64,000 nt of DNA from Ovis canadensis (lineage: Eukaryota; Chordata; Mammalia; Artiodactyla; Bovidae). A program made the translations under genes and the position numbers. How positions within the stretch are numbered: the stretch's first letter is position 1; each line of letters starts with the position of its first letter. The DNA lies in assembly GCF_042477335.2 (NCBI RefSeq), contig NC_091245.1, forward strand, positions 86,342,501 through 86,406,500, given 5' to 3'. Positions 11,976 to 23,711 of this stretch are shown in pieces. The notes beneath the pieces were generated by a model. The model had not been told where the DNA came from, ran no database searches, and was given only the letters and a program-made list of their open reading frames with translations.

Positions 11976-12549
11976 AATTACCAACATAAGTTGACAGAAA
12001 AAGCAAGAGATTCCAGAAAAACATCTACTTCTGCTTCATTGACTACACTAAAGCCTTTGACTGTGTGGAACACAACAAACTGTGGAAAATTCTTAAAGAG
12101 ATGGAAATACCAGACCATCTTACCTGCCTCCTGAGAAATCCATATGCAGGTCAAGAAGCAACAGTTAGAACTGGACATGGAACAAAGGACTGGTTCCAAA
12201 CTGAGAAAGGAGTATGTCAAGGCTGTATATTGTCACCCTGCTTATTTAACTTTTATGCAGGGTACCTCATGTGAAATTCTGGGCTGGATGAAGCATAAGC
12301 TGGATCAAGACTGCCAGGAGAAATATCAATAACCTCAGATATGCAGATTACACCACCCTAATGGTAGAAAGAAAATAAAGTTTTTCACTATTTCCATTGT
12401 TTCCCCATCTATTTGGCATTAAGAGATGGGACCAGATGCCATGAAGTGATGGGACCGGACGCCTTGATCTTAGTTTTTTGATTGTTGAGTTTTAAGCCAG
12501 CTTTTTCACTCTCCCTTTCACTTTCATCAAGAAAATCTTTAGTTCCTCT
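11976..12549. mobile_element. Rearranged BovB fragment, plus-strand part joined tail-to-tail to a minus-strand part
   Basis: 11976 to about 12375 is BovB RT on the plus strand (EIPDHLTCLLRNPYAGQEAT, GCILSPCLFNFYAG). From about 12370 to 12549 the next part of the element appears on the minus strand. The order is 5' part forward, 3' part reversed, which is not the twin-priming arrangement. The RT box reads YADY. Confidence 0.75.
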
Positions 12550-12821
12550 TCTTTGGAAAAGTGTCTCTTTAGGACTTGTGTCCATTTTTTGTTTGAGTTT
12601 TTTGTTGTTGTTTTTCTTTTCTTTTTTGATATTGAGGTATTTTTACCTTTTAGAAATTACGCCTTTGTCAGTTGCATTGTTTGCAAATATTTTCTCTCAT
12701 TCGGTAGGATGTACTTTCATTTTGTTTACAGTTTCCTTTTCTGTGCAAAAGCATTTCCCATTTGCTTATTTTTGCTTTAATTTCTTCTGTCTTAGGAGAC
12801 TCATTTAAGAAAACATTGGTA

Positions 12822-13105
12822 CAGGAAGGGAAATAAGATGGTGGAATAGAAGGACTTGAGCTCACCTTCTCTTAGGAAAACATCAAAATCACAACTAACT
12901 ACTAAAGAACCATAGATAAAATATTCACAGTACTAGATAAAAGATCAACAAGGACCTAATGTATAGCACAGGAAATTCTACTGGGAAAAGAATTGAAAAA
13001 GAAGGGATATGGGTAAATGTATAATTGAATCACTTTGATGTACACCAGAAACCAACACATTATAAATCAACAAACCTACAATATAAAATAAAAAAAGTTT
13101 AAAGC
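12822..13105 (+). mobile_element. Mini-L1: 5' UTR start fused to 3' end
   Basis: It begins with L1 5'-end text (AAGATGGTGGAATAGAAGGA, CAAAATCACAACTAACTACT) and, after roughly 110 bases, passes to L1 3'-UTR text (CAAGGACCTAATGTATAGCA, ATCACTTTGATGTACACC) and an A-rich tail. Flanks AAAACATTGGTA (12810-12821) and AAAATATTGGTA (13106-13117) match at 11 of 12 positions, so it looks like a single insertion of an internally deleted or spliced L1 RNA. Confidence 0.65.
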
Positions 13106-14724
13106 AAAATATTGGTATGATTTATGTCCAAGAATGTTTTGCTATGTCCTCTTCTACGAGTTTTATGGGTTCTTGTATTATATCTAACTCTTTAGGCCAC
13201 TTTGGTTTATTTTTGTGTATGCTGTGAGGAAGTGTTACATGAGGCTGTCCAGCTTTGCCAACAAGACTTGCTGAAGAGGCTGTATTTTCTCCATTGTATA
13301 TTCCTTTCTCCTTTGTCAAAGATTAACTGATCACAGGTGTGTGTGTTTATTTCTGGGCTCTCTACTGTTCAACTGATCTAGATATATACGTTTTTGTGCC
13401 AATGACACACTTTTTGGTTACTGTAAATTTTGTAGTATTGTCTGAAGTCTAGGAGGGTTATGCCTCCACTTTATTCTTTTTCTTCAGTATTGCTTATGCA
13501 ATTATGAGCCTTTTCTGTTCCATATAAATTTTAGTATTATTTGTTCTAGTTCTGTGAAAAATGTCACGTGTAATTTGATACGGATTGCATTAAATCTGTA
13601 GATAGCATTGTATACTATGACCAATTTAACAATATTGATTTTTCCAATCCAAGATATCTTTCCAGTTTTTAAATCATCTTCAGCTTCCTTTATCAATAAT
13701 TTATATTTCTCAGTGTACAGGTCTTTCACCTCCTTGGTTAGGTTTATTTCTAGGGTTTTTTGACCCCAATTTTAAACAGGAATTTTTTTTAACTTTCTTT
13801 TTTTAATATTTCATTGTTAGTGTAAAGAAATTCAGTGATTTCTGAGTGTTAATCTTGTACCAGCTACCTTACTGAATTAATCATTTCTAGTAGTTTTTGT
13901 GTGGAGTCTTTAGGGTTTTCTATATAGAGTATCCCGTCATTTGCATATAATGACAATTTTACCTTTTCCCTTCCAATCTCCATATCTTTGGGTGTTTTTT
14001 GTTGTTTGATTATTGTGACTAGGATTTCTAATAATATGTTGAATAGAAATGGTGAGAGTGGGCAATCCTTGTTTTGTTTCAGAATTTAGAAAGAAGGCTT
14101 TTATAATAGCTTTCACTGTTGAGTATTATATTGCTGTGGGTTTGTCATAAATATTCCCTCTATACCCTTTTGGTGAGAGATGCTATCATGAATGGATGTT
14201 GAATTTTATCAAATGCTTTTTCTGCATTTATTGAGATGATCATGTGGTTTTCATCTTTTCTTTTGTTGATGCGCTGCATCACACTGATTGATTTGTGTAT
14301 GCTGAACCATCTGTCTGACCCAGGGATGGATCCAACTTGCTTGTGGTGTGTGATCTTTTTTCTGTGTTGCTGGGTTTGCAACAAAATGTGTTTGGATTTG
14401 TAACAAAAATGTGTTGAGCATTTTTGTATCTATATTCATCAAAGACTCTGGCTTGCAATTTTCTTTTTTTGTAGTATGTTTGATTTTGCTATCAAGGTGA
14501 CGGTGGCTTCGCAGAAAGGTCTTCCTTTATTATTACCAAAAACTAATTCAAACAAAAAAGTACAAAACAAAAATTTATTACTAGACTAGCAGACAACTAA
14601 CATATAAAAAGAAAAGCCACATAAAACAATTCAGTTCACTTCTTGGTCGGAATTATAGCCAGATTTTTAGAATAAAAACTAGTATTGAATCAAATTTTCA
14701 AATCTAACACAAAACATCATTTTA

Positions 14725-14907
<183 letters not shown>

Positions 14908-15269
14908 CTAAATGTGAAAGAATACAATATAAATATATTGATCAGATTCACTCAACTTACCTAGCAATCGATTAAACTGTATTAGGTCATGATGTTTGCT
15001 AATTATCATAGAAATAAAAAAGGAAAGCAATCTCAAATATAATTTTAACTTTTTGCTAACCCTTAATTATAAACAACTGTTACAGTACAGAGGTTTTTTA
15101 AAATTATTTAAACAGGAAAATATAATTAAGCATTTGTGGCTTTAATTGATATGCCCACTCAAACACCTTTCATGTGCTATAAGGAAACATATTCTAAATC
15201 AAACCAACTGAGATAACATTATTATTTAAGATAAAGCAATAACATTTTCTAGACAAGAATACTGAAGGT

Positions 15270-15373
15270 GGTAGTCATTCCCTTCTCCAGGGGATCTTTC
15301 CGACCCAGGGATCGAACCTGGTCTCCCACATTGCACGCAGATTCTTTATTGTCTGAGCTACCAGGGAAGCCCA
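15270..15373 (-). mobile_element. Bov-tA SINE fragment (tRNA-derived head)
   Basis: Antisense; ends ...GTCTGAGCTACCAGGGAAGCCC with the B-box-like GGGATCGAACCTGG. Only the head of the element is present. Confidence 0.85.
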
Positions 15374-15467
15374 AAATAAAGCAGCTATAGTCAAAATTCA
15401 AATTTTACAAAAGTATATGGTCATGGTAAAGTGAACAAGTATGGAAAAAACATTCTATAATATGCTA

Positions 15468-15482
15468 TAAATACATACTCTG
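15468..15482. repeat. Target-site duplication, left copy (L1 15483-19201)
   Basis: TAAATACATACTCTG, identical to 19203-19217; one more shared A precedes each copy. Confidence 0.95.
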
Positions 15483-18400
15483 AATAGTGGGAGACTTTAA
15501 TACCCCACTCACACCTATGGACAGATCAACTAAACAGAAAATTAACAAAGAAATGCAAACTTTAAACGATACATTAGATCAGTTAGACCTAATTGATATC
15601 TACAGGACATTTCACCCCAAAACAATGAATTTCACCTTTTTTTCAAGTGCTCAAGGAGCCTTCTCCAGGATAGATCACATCCTGGGCCATAAATCTAAAC
15701 TTGATAAATTCAAAAAAATCAAAATCATTCCAAGCATCTTTTCTGACCGTAATGCATTAAGATTAGATCTCAATTACAGGAGAAAAACTATTAAAAATTC
15801 CAACATATGGAGGTTGAACAACACACTTCTGAATAACCAACAAATCACAGAAGAAATCAAAAAAGAAATCAAAATATGCATAGAAACTAATGAAAATGAA
15901 AACACAACAACCCAAAACCTGTGGGACACTATAAAAGCAGTGCTAAGAGGAAAGTTCATAGCAATTCAGGCATACCTCAAGAAACAAGAAAAAAGTCAAA
16001 TAAACAACCTAACTCTACAACTAAAGCAACTAGAAAAGGAAGAGTTGGAGAACCCCAGAGTTAGTAGAAGGAAAGAAATCTTAAAAATTAGGGCAGAAAT
16101 AAATGCAAAAGAAACAAAAGAGACCATAGCAAAAATCAACAAAGCCAAAAGCTGGTTCTTTGAAAGGATAAATAAAATTGACAAACCATTAGCCAGACTC
16201 ATCAAGAAGCAAAGAGAGAAAAATCAAATCAATAAAATTAGAAATGAAAATGGAGAGATCACAACAGACAACACAGAATTACAAAGGATCATAAGAGACT
16301 ACTATCAGCAGTTGTATGCCAATAAAATGGACAACGTGGAAGAAATGGACAAATTCTTAGAAAAGTACAATTTTCCAAAACTGAACCAGGAAGAAATAGA
16401 AAATCTTAACAGACCCATCACAAGCACGGAAATTGAAACGGTAATCAGAAATCTTCCAGCAAACAAAAGCCCAGGTCCAGACGGCTTCACAGCTGAATTC
16501 TACCAAAAATTTCAAGAAGAGCTAACACCTATCCTCCTCAAACTCTTCCAGAAAATTTCAGAGGAAGGTAAACTTCCAAACTCATTCTATGAGGCCACCA
16601 TAACCCTAATACCAAAACCTGACAAAGATGTCACAAAAAAAGAAAACTACAGGCCAATATCACTGATGAATATAGATGCAAAAATCCTCAACAAAATTCT
16701 AGCAATCAGAATCCAACAACACATTAAAAAGATCATACACCATGACCAAGTGGGCTTTATCCCAGGGATGCAAGGATTCTTCAATATCCGCAAATCAATC
16801 AATGTAATTCACCACATTAACAAATTGAAAAATAAAAACCATATGATTATCTCAATAGATGCAGAGAAGGCCTTTGACAAAATTCAACATCCATTTATGA
16901 TAAAAACTCTCCAGAAAGCAGGAATAGAAGGAACATACCTCAACATAATAAAAGCTATATATGACAAACCCACAGCAAACATTATCCTCAATGGTGAAAA
17001 ATTGAAAGCATTTCCCCTAAAGTCAGGAACAAGACAAGGGTGTCCACTTTCACCGCTACTATTCAACATAGTTCTGGAAGTTTTGGCCACAGCAATCAGA
17101 ACAGAAAAAGAAATAAAAGGAATCCAAATTGGAAAAGAAGAAGTAAAACTATCACTGTTTGCAGATGACATGATCCTCTACATGGAAAACCCTAAAGACT
17201 CCACCAGAAAATTACTAGAGCTAATCAATGAATATAGTAAAGTTGCAGGATATAAAATCAACACACAGAAATCCCTTGCATTCCTATACATGAATAATGA
17301 GAAAGTAGAAAAAGAAATTAAGGAAACAATTCCATTCACCATTGCAATGAAAAGAATAAAATACTTAGGAATATATCTACCTAAAGAAACTAAAGACCTA
17401 TATATAGAAAACTATAAAACACTGATGAAAGAAATCAAAGAGGACACTAATAGATGGAGAAATATACCATGTTCATGGATCGGAAGAATCAATATAGTGA
17501 AAATGAGTATACTACCCAAAGCAATTTACAAATTCAATGCAATCCCTGTCAAGCTACCAGCCACATTTTTCACAGAACTAGAACAAATAATTTCAAGATT
17601 TGTATGGAAATACAAAAAACCTCGAATAGCCAAAGCAATCTTGAGAAAGAAGAATGGAATGGGAGGAATCAACTTGCCTGACTTCAGGCTCTACTACAAA
17701 GCCACAGTCATCAAGACAGTATGGTACTGGCACAAAGACAGACATATAGATCAATGGAACAAAATAGAAAGCCCAGAGATAAATCCACACACATATGGAC
17801 ACCTTATCTTTGACAAAGGAGGCAAGAATATACAATGGAGTAAAGACAATCTCTTTAACAAGTGGTGCTGGGAAAACTGGTCAACCACTTGTAAAAGAAT
17901 GAAACTAGATCACTTTCTAACACCGTACACAAAAATAAACTCAAAATGGATTAAAGATCTAAATGTAAGATCAGAAACTATAAAACTCCTAGAGGAGAAT
18001 ATAGGCAAAACACTCTCAGACATAAATCACAGCAGGATCCTCTATGATCCACCTCCCAGAATTCTGGAAATAAAAGCAAAAATAAACAAATGGGATCTAA
18101 TTAAAATTAAAAGCTTCTGCACAACAAAGGAAAATATAAGCAAGGTGAAAAGACAGCCTTCTGAATGGGAGAAAATAATAGGAAATGAAGCAACTGACAA
18201 ACAACTAATCTCAAAAATATACAAGCAACTTATGCAGCTCAACTCCAGAAAAATAAACGACCCAATCAAAAAATGGGCCAAAGAACTAAATAGACATTTC
18301 TCCAAAGAAGACATACGGATGGCTAACAAACACATGAAAAGATGCTCAACATCACTCATTATTAGAGAAATGCAAATCAAAACCACAATGAGGTACCACT

Positions 18401-19201
18401 TCACACCAGTCAGAATGGCTGCAATCCAAAAATCTGCAAGCAATATATGCTGGAGAGGGTGTGGAGAAAAGGGAACCCTCCTACACTGTTGGTGGGAATG
18501 CAAACTAGTACAGCCACTATGGAGAACAGTGTGGAGATTCCTTAAAAAATTGCAAATAGAACTACCTTATGACCCAGCAATCCCACTGCTGGGCATACAC
18601 ACCGAGGAAACCAGAATTGAAAGAGACACATGTACCCCAATGTTCATCACAGCACTGTTTATAATAGCCAGGACATGGAAACAACCTAGATGTCCATCAG
18701 CAGATGAATGGATAAGAAAGCTGTGGTACATATACACAATGGAGTATTACTCAGCCATTAAAAAGAATTCGTTTGAATCAGTTCTGATGAGATGGATGAA
18801 ACTGGAGCCAATTATACAGAGTGAAGTAAGCCAGAAAGAAAAACACCAATACAGTATACTAACACATATATATGGAATTTAGGAAGATGGCAATGACGAC
18901 CCTGTATGCAAGACAGGAAAAAAGACACAGATGTGTATAACGGACTTTTGGACTCAGAGGGAGAGGGAGAGTGTGGGATGATTTGGGAGAATGGGAATTC
19001 TAACATGTATACTATCATGTAAGAATTGAATCGCCAGTCCATGTCTGACGTAGGGTGCAGCATGCTTGGGGCTGGTGCATGGAGATGACCCAGAGAGATG
19101 TTGTGGGGAGGGAGGTGGGAGGGGGGGTCATGTTTGGGAATGCATGTAAGAATTAAAGATTTTAAAATTAAAAATAAATAAATAAATAATTAAAAAAATA
19201 A
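15483..19201 (+). mobile_element. Young 5'-truncated L1 LINE with perfect target duplication
   Basis: L1 starting inside the ORF2 endonuclease ([15 protein letters not shown]), running through an uninterrupted ORF2, a 3' UTR (18883-19150) and an A-rich AAAT-type tail. TAAATACATACTCTG flanks it at 15468-15482 and 19203-19217 without mismatch. The intact frame and perfect flanks indicate recent insertion. It lies antisense to the host gene, in the intron between the 21401-21508 and 14740-14907 exons. Confidence 0.95.
15487..18882 (+). pseudogene. L1 ORF2 remnant: endonuclease C-part, reverse transcriptase, Cys-rich domain
   Basis: Open frame of 1131 codons lacking the N-terminal endonuclease part (complete L1 ORF2 is about 1275 residues). 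The first codon is GTG inside V-G-D-F-N; there is no proper start because the element is truncated. Seen: endonuclease tail with SDR at residues 86-88, where the family has the catalytic His (SDH); RT block [18 protein letters not shown] at residues 558-561, intact; and the C-terminal [18 protein letters not shown] motif. RT and Cys-rich domains look intact, while the endonuclease is absent or dead. Confidence 0.93.
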
Positions 19202-19202
19202 A

Positions 19203-19217
19203 TAAATACATACTCTG
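19203..19217. repeat. Target-site duplication, right copy (L1 15483-19201)
   Basis: TAAATACATACTCTG directly after the AAAT-rich tail. Confidence 0.95.
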
Positions 19218-19445
19218 GGAACTATGGTTAAAAACAGGGTCTATAAACTAATTTAATATAACTTGGGTTCATTTTGTGCTCATAAAGTAATAACATAACA
19301 TGGGTTATGAAGACAATATAGCCTCTTGTAGGCTGTCTTTGATCCATCTTCCTATGTTTATAGTAATTCTTCTGATGGAACTTCACTTATTGTCCTTTTA
19401 ATTGCTATTAATCTAATTTAAGGGAGTTCCAGATACACTTCTTAA

Positions 19446-19574
19446 AGAAGGAAATGGCAACCCACTCCAGTACTCTTGTCTGGAGAATCCCATGGACAGA
19501 GGAGCCTGGCCAGCTCTGGCCCATAGGGTTGCAAAGAGTCAGACACAACTGAAGTGACTTAACATGCACACACA
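19446..19574 (+). mobile_element. Bov SINE fragment (Bov-A unit)
   Basis: Sense text GAAATGGCAACCCACTCCAG ... AGTCAGACACAACTGAAGTG without the tRNA head. Confidence 0.85.
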
Positions 19575-20687
19575 GATATACTTGGAGAAATGGCCCTCTA
19601 AAATATCCAAGACAAGAAAAACACAAACTTTGTCTTGATTGGGCAACTGTGTATCTTGATGGAGCTTCCTCTGAGTAGTCAGTTGGAAGCCCTCTGTACG
19701 AACTTCTCTGTAGGACCCAACACTTTGGATAATCCCATTCTTAAAACTCTTTGCCTTCTCCAGGGCAGTGCACTCTCTTCTTACCCAAGTAAATTTTTTC
19801 TGTCTGCTTCCCTGGCATGTTTTTTGCTCCTTTCATTCTCTAAACTAAGATTTTCTCAAAAGTTAAAAATAAAATTATGACTTATTTCTAACCAATTTGA
19901 AGGCTTTACTAACACTTCTTCACAGATGACACATCAAGACTTGAAATCTCTCAAATCTTAGTATTATATTTGCAACTGCCTGTAGAAAATCATAACTCAG
20001 TTGCCCACCAATAACTCAAATACAGGCAAACCTGAACTCATCATCTTTCAGAGTCTGGCTCACTTCCTCCGTTCTGTACCTCTGTTAGAGACCTAACTCA
20101 GACATAACTCTCCTAAACATTTAGGCACAGAACCCAGACAGAACTTTGCCATCTTCCTTTCCCTTTCTTCTGTTTTCCGTTTCTCAAGTGATCGGTTCTT
20201 ATGACTGTTCTAATGTGAGTCAATTTCTCCTAGTCAGTATCATATGTCAAGTCCTTATTGTCACTTCTCTGAATGATAGCAACATCTCGTATCTAGTCAT
20301 CTCATTTCTCTAGTCTCTGCTCCTCTAAAAAACTTTACCAGGATTATACTTCAAGCTCAAAAGTCTTTAACGGCTCTTATTTTTTAAGAAATTAAAACTA
20401 AATTTCTTAAGTTGCATTGATAAGCCATTCTGATCTGGTCCCAGCCCATTATTTATAGTATTATCCTATCTACACCTGAATATCTGCTCTTAACCCCTAT
20501 TCCTTTGCTCAAGTTGTTATTTACACTTAAAATGCACTTCCTCATCATCTCCAAACATCGAAATTCTAAGTCAAACTCACACATTCAACTCATGTCCTTC
20601 ACGAAATTCATTAACTGGGATAATATCTCCCTTCTGAATTTTTGTAATACTTGGTATTGATCTCCCTTCTAGAATTTATATTTATAT
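19575..20687. other. Intron, no gene; possible old diverged repeat
   Basis: CT-rich intronic sequence with short chance frames. No splice-consistent exon or confidently assigned repeat. Confidence 0.4.
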
Positions 20688-20797
20688 TTGGACCCACTCC
20701 AGTATTCTGTCCTGGAGAATTCCATGGACTGTATAGTTCTTGGGGTTGCAAAGAGTTGGACATGACTAAGCAACTTCCACTTTCACTTTTCATCATT
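20688..20797 (+). mobile_element. Bov SINE fragment (Bov-A unit)
   Basis: CCCACTCCAGTATTCTGTCC ... GAGTTGGACATGACTAAGCA, the 3' unit of a ruminant SINE, head missing. Confidence 0.8.
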
Positions 20798-20982
20798 ACT
20801 GATGTACATATTCTATCTCCCCTTCCGGACTATAATAAGCTCCATGACCAAAATGCCTGTCTGATTCAACTCTGGATCCAGAGAAGTACTTTAAAGTTTG
20901 TGGTTGTTCAATACAAATTTGATTTTATTAATGAATAAGTGATTCTATCAATTAATTGGAGAAATCAAATTATTTATCTTCT

Positions 20983-21201
20983 TAGTTCCCTGGTGGCTCA
21001 GAGGGTAAAGCGTCTGCCTGCAATGCAGATGACCTGGGTTCAATCCCTGGGTCAGGAAGATCCCCTGGAGAAGGAAATGGCAACCCACTCCAGTACTCTT
21101 CCCTGGAAAATCCCATGGACAGAGAAGCCTAGTAGTCTACAGTCCATGGGATTGACAAGGAGTCAGGCATGACTGAGCGACTCCATTTTCACTTTCACAG
21201 T
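20983..21201 (+). mobile_element. Bov-tA SINE
   Basis: Full-length sense copy: tRNA-derived head TTCCCTGGTGGCTCAGAGGG, B-box text GGTTCAATCCCTGG, then the Bov-A unit ending GACTGAGCGACTCC. It lies about 200 bases from the 21401-21508 exon, on the side after its donor. Confidence 0.92.
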
Positions 21202-21400
21202 ACAATACTAATTTTATCCTAAACCAAAAAAGACTGGGCAACTGACAGTTACTAAGGGCAACTGACACTTCATGTGAGACACATCTTATAGCTATAATGC
21301 TATTTATTGCATAAAATACTGATCTGTGATTCACTTATTTTTTTAATTAAAGTTTTCATTAAAAACATATCTTTAGTTAAAATTTTATAATAGTACATAC

Positions 21401-21508
21401 CTCCATAGGGTAAATACAGGTCTGTGCAGTTGCACCAGCCAATGAACCAGATATAAGTCTTTCAATAATTCCTATTTTAGCACCATCAGAACTAAGCCAT
21501 TTCTTATA
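21401..21508 (-). CDS. SLC25A24-like: Exon 5 of 8: H2-H3 loop and H3, start of signature 2
   Basis: This short 108-bp, 36-codon, phase 0-0 exon reads [20 protein letters not shown] then [16 protein letters not shown]. It matches [20 protein letters not shown] plus GSMAGATAQTFIYPME of SCaMC-1. The GS-AGATAQT block is helix H3 and the terminal P-M-E opens carrier signature 2, which continues as VIKTR in the next exon. The acceptor is TTATTTATATAG, with a weak pyrimidine tract, and the donor is GAG|GTATGT. The residues around signature 2 are intact. Confidence 0.9.
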
Positions 21509-22266
21509 CTATATAAATAAAAATATTAAAATGTATAAAATTACTGAAATGGAATATACATTGTTTCTTTGTTTATAACATTAATATTAGTAACAATTAT
21601 TTGAAAAAGTATTTCAGACACCCAACATTAGAATATCTGGTGGAATATCTAGTAGAACATCTGATTTTAATTTTATGCAATTAATTGTCTGAGATAATAA
21701 GTAAGACCCCTCTATTTTGGCCTCCTTTTCCTCTTTTATTCTGCAGAATAAGTTAGCTATTCATGAATTCAGTATTTCATAAAAGGCATGCAAATAACAC
21801 AAAGGAACTGTATTCTCTTACCTCTTTGTAGCCCCACCCCTTACACATGGAACATACTTCATATTTTTGGATAGTAGATAATCAGGAATAGTAACTTCAT
21901 GTGAGAGGTTTTTTGTTATAAAGAACAACAGTTTCCTGTTGTTACCTTAATAACAGAGAGATTATTGAATTACATGTGGAAATGAGGAAAACAGAAATAT
22001 CAGTGTAAAGGTCAGGCTTCACAGGGACTAAACTAAGTTTCATGAAATTGAAACTGGAAAGTCATTTAGGATCCAAGATAACCTCAGCAAGCAGATTATC
22101 TTGTTACTTCCTAGGCAATATGTTTTTCCATTTGCCTCTTCTGATGATCTTTCATCAACATGATTCAGCCACTCTCTAGGAACTAACTCTCTGGTCCTCA
22201 AATCAGTAACTCTCCATCAGAAAGTGTGATGGTTCACTTAACATGTTAGAGACTGCTATCTGTTCC
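21509..22266. other. Intron, nothing recognised
   Basis: AT-rich sequence just upstream (gene sense) of the 21401-21508 exon. The acceptor tract is weak. No other feature seen. Confidence 0.4.
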
Positions 22267-22494
22267 CATTCGTGTGTGCTAAGTCACTTCAGTCGTGTCT
22301 GACTCTGTGACCCTATGGACTCTAGCCTGCCAGGCTTCTCTGTCTATGGGATTCTCCAGGCAAGAATACTGGAGTGGGTTGTTGTTTCCTCCTAGAGGGT
22401 ATCTTCCTGACCCAGGGATTGAACCTGCATCTTTTACGTCTCCTTCATCGGCAGGTGGGTTCTTTACCACTAGCACCACCTGGGAACCCTAGTA
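22267..22494 (-). mobile_element. Bov-tA SINE
   Basis: Antisense copy (TGCTAAGTCACTTCAGTCGTG ... CACCACCTGGGAACCC). Flanks CTATCTGTTCC (22256-22266) and CTATCTATTCC (22495-22505) form a target duplication with one mismatch. Confidence 0.9.
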
Positions 22495-22505
22495 CTATCT
22501 ATTCC

Positions 22506-23711
22506 TAGCCTTATTTGTTCCCAATACCCTTTATCTTTTTCTTCCATTTAGTGTAACACAGCTGACTCAGCTACAAACTACATTTTCCTCTTCTTCCTTG
22601 CAATAGATTGTATGTTTAAATGATTAATTTTGGCTAATGAGATGTGAGGGGAAGTTAAATATGGAAATTCTGAGACATCTCCTTAAACTAAACTATCCTA
22701 AACTCCTTTTACCTACACCTGGGAAAGGCAAAAACGGGTGAAGCCTTGGAACACATATATTGAAGATGGCAGAGTTGTACAGCTAGCCCCAGACCACATG
22801 CTTCTATCTTACTTAAGCTATTGTATTTTGAACTCCCTTTGTTAAAACATCTTAGAAAGACCCCTAAAGAGTACAAAAATTGGTTACTAGATGAATGGTG
22901 ATGCCATAACTAAAACCTAAAATATGTGGCAATGGCTTTATTATTAAGATACAGATGTTACAGTCTAAGAAGGTGATGATCTTTTTAATGCTCTGTGGAA
23001 ATGCTTGATAAAATTACCTCCTGTGATAACTTAGAAGGAAGACTATGTGCTTTTTGAGCCTGAAGTTACAGGGAAACTAACTGTAAAACCTCAGAATGCT
23101 GGACAGTACTGCCTGTTCCTTGATGCTTTTAGCAAGATCTGTGAGACAGGCATTCTCTCTGCCTATCTGCCTTAAGGCCTTCTCAAAAGCTAGTTTGTAA
23201 GCACAGTTGGAAGGAAATAGAGCTCTGCAAAGGGAGTTGTCACTGCCTGACTTAATAGTCAAGAAATGTGGAACATCCAAGTAGGGAAAGTTACCAGCAC
23301 AGAAGCTGGTAATGAGATTGTCCTAAAGAACTTATCTACAAAAATCACATCAAGGGTGTTGTCATCTGTCAGGCTATTATTTCAGTTAACATCAACATAG
23401 CATACTATAAAAAATGACAAAGAGAAGGAATGACTGAGCATAGGAACTGGAAAATAAAATATCAGGAAAAATATTTTGGGGTCTGTTACTTTGCATGGTA
23501 CCAACTGGAAACAGACAGACAAGAAGTATACGAAGTTTTGAAAGAACTATATTGCTAGAAAGCCCATGATCATAGCCTATAAAATTCTGTATTTTTATTG
23601 ATCTCTAATGCAACTCTGAGGCCCTCAAACATAAGCAGGCAGATAGCTGGACATGACAGACATTTCCAGAAGCCTCCATCATATCTGGACAATTCTGTAT
23701 AGACTCACAGG
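22506..23711. other. Intron, probable old unassigned repeat sequence
   Basis: No gene. A 39-bp stretch at 23152-23190 (...CCTTAAGGCCTTCTCAAAAGCT...) resembles 25581-25619 on the other side of the BovB insertion. Confidence 0.4.

Larger units (their letters stand above)
11625..14520 (-). mobile_element. Old L1 LINE in host-gene sense orientation, interrupted
   Basis: Read on the minus strand: ORF2 reverse-transcriptase to C-terminal text at 14520-13106 (for example [14 protein letters not shown] at 14160-14384 and [17 protein letters not shown] at 13502-13729) and 12821-12550, then the L1 3' UTR at 11975-11625. It is interrupted by a mini-L1 (12822-13105) and a rearranged BovB piece (11976-12549), with part of the ORF2 C-terminus lost. 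Multiple stops; inactive. Confidence 0.8.

Noticed and set aside
15487..18882. 1131-codon open frame as a cellular gene
   Set aside because: The sequence is L1 ORF2 with RT and Cys-rich motifs, flanked by L1 3' UTR and a target duplication. Its first codon is GTG inside a truncated domain.
20983..21201. tRNA gene in the SINE head
   Set aside because: B-box-like text is present, but it is the tRNA-derived head of a Bov-tA SINE, repeated many times in the window, with no full cloverleaf.
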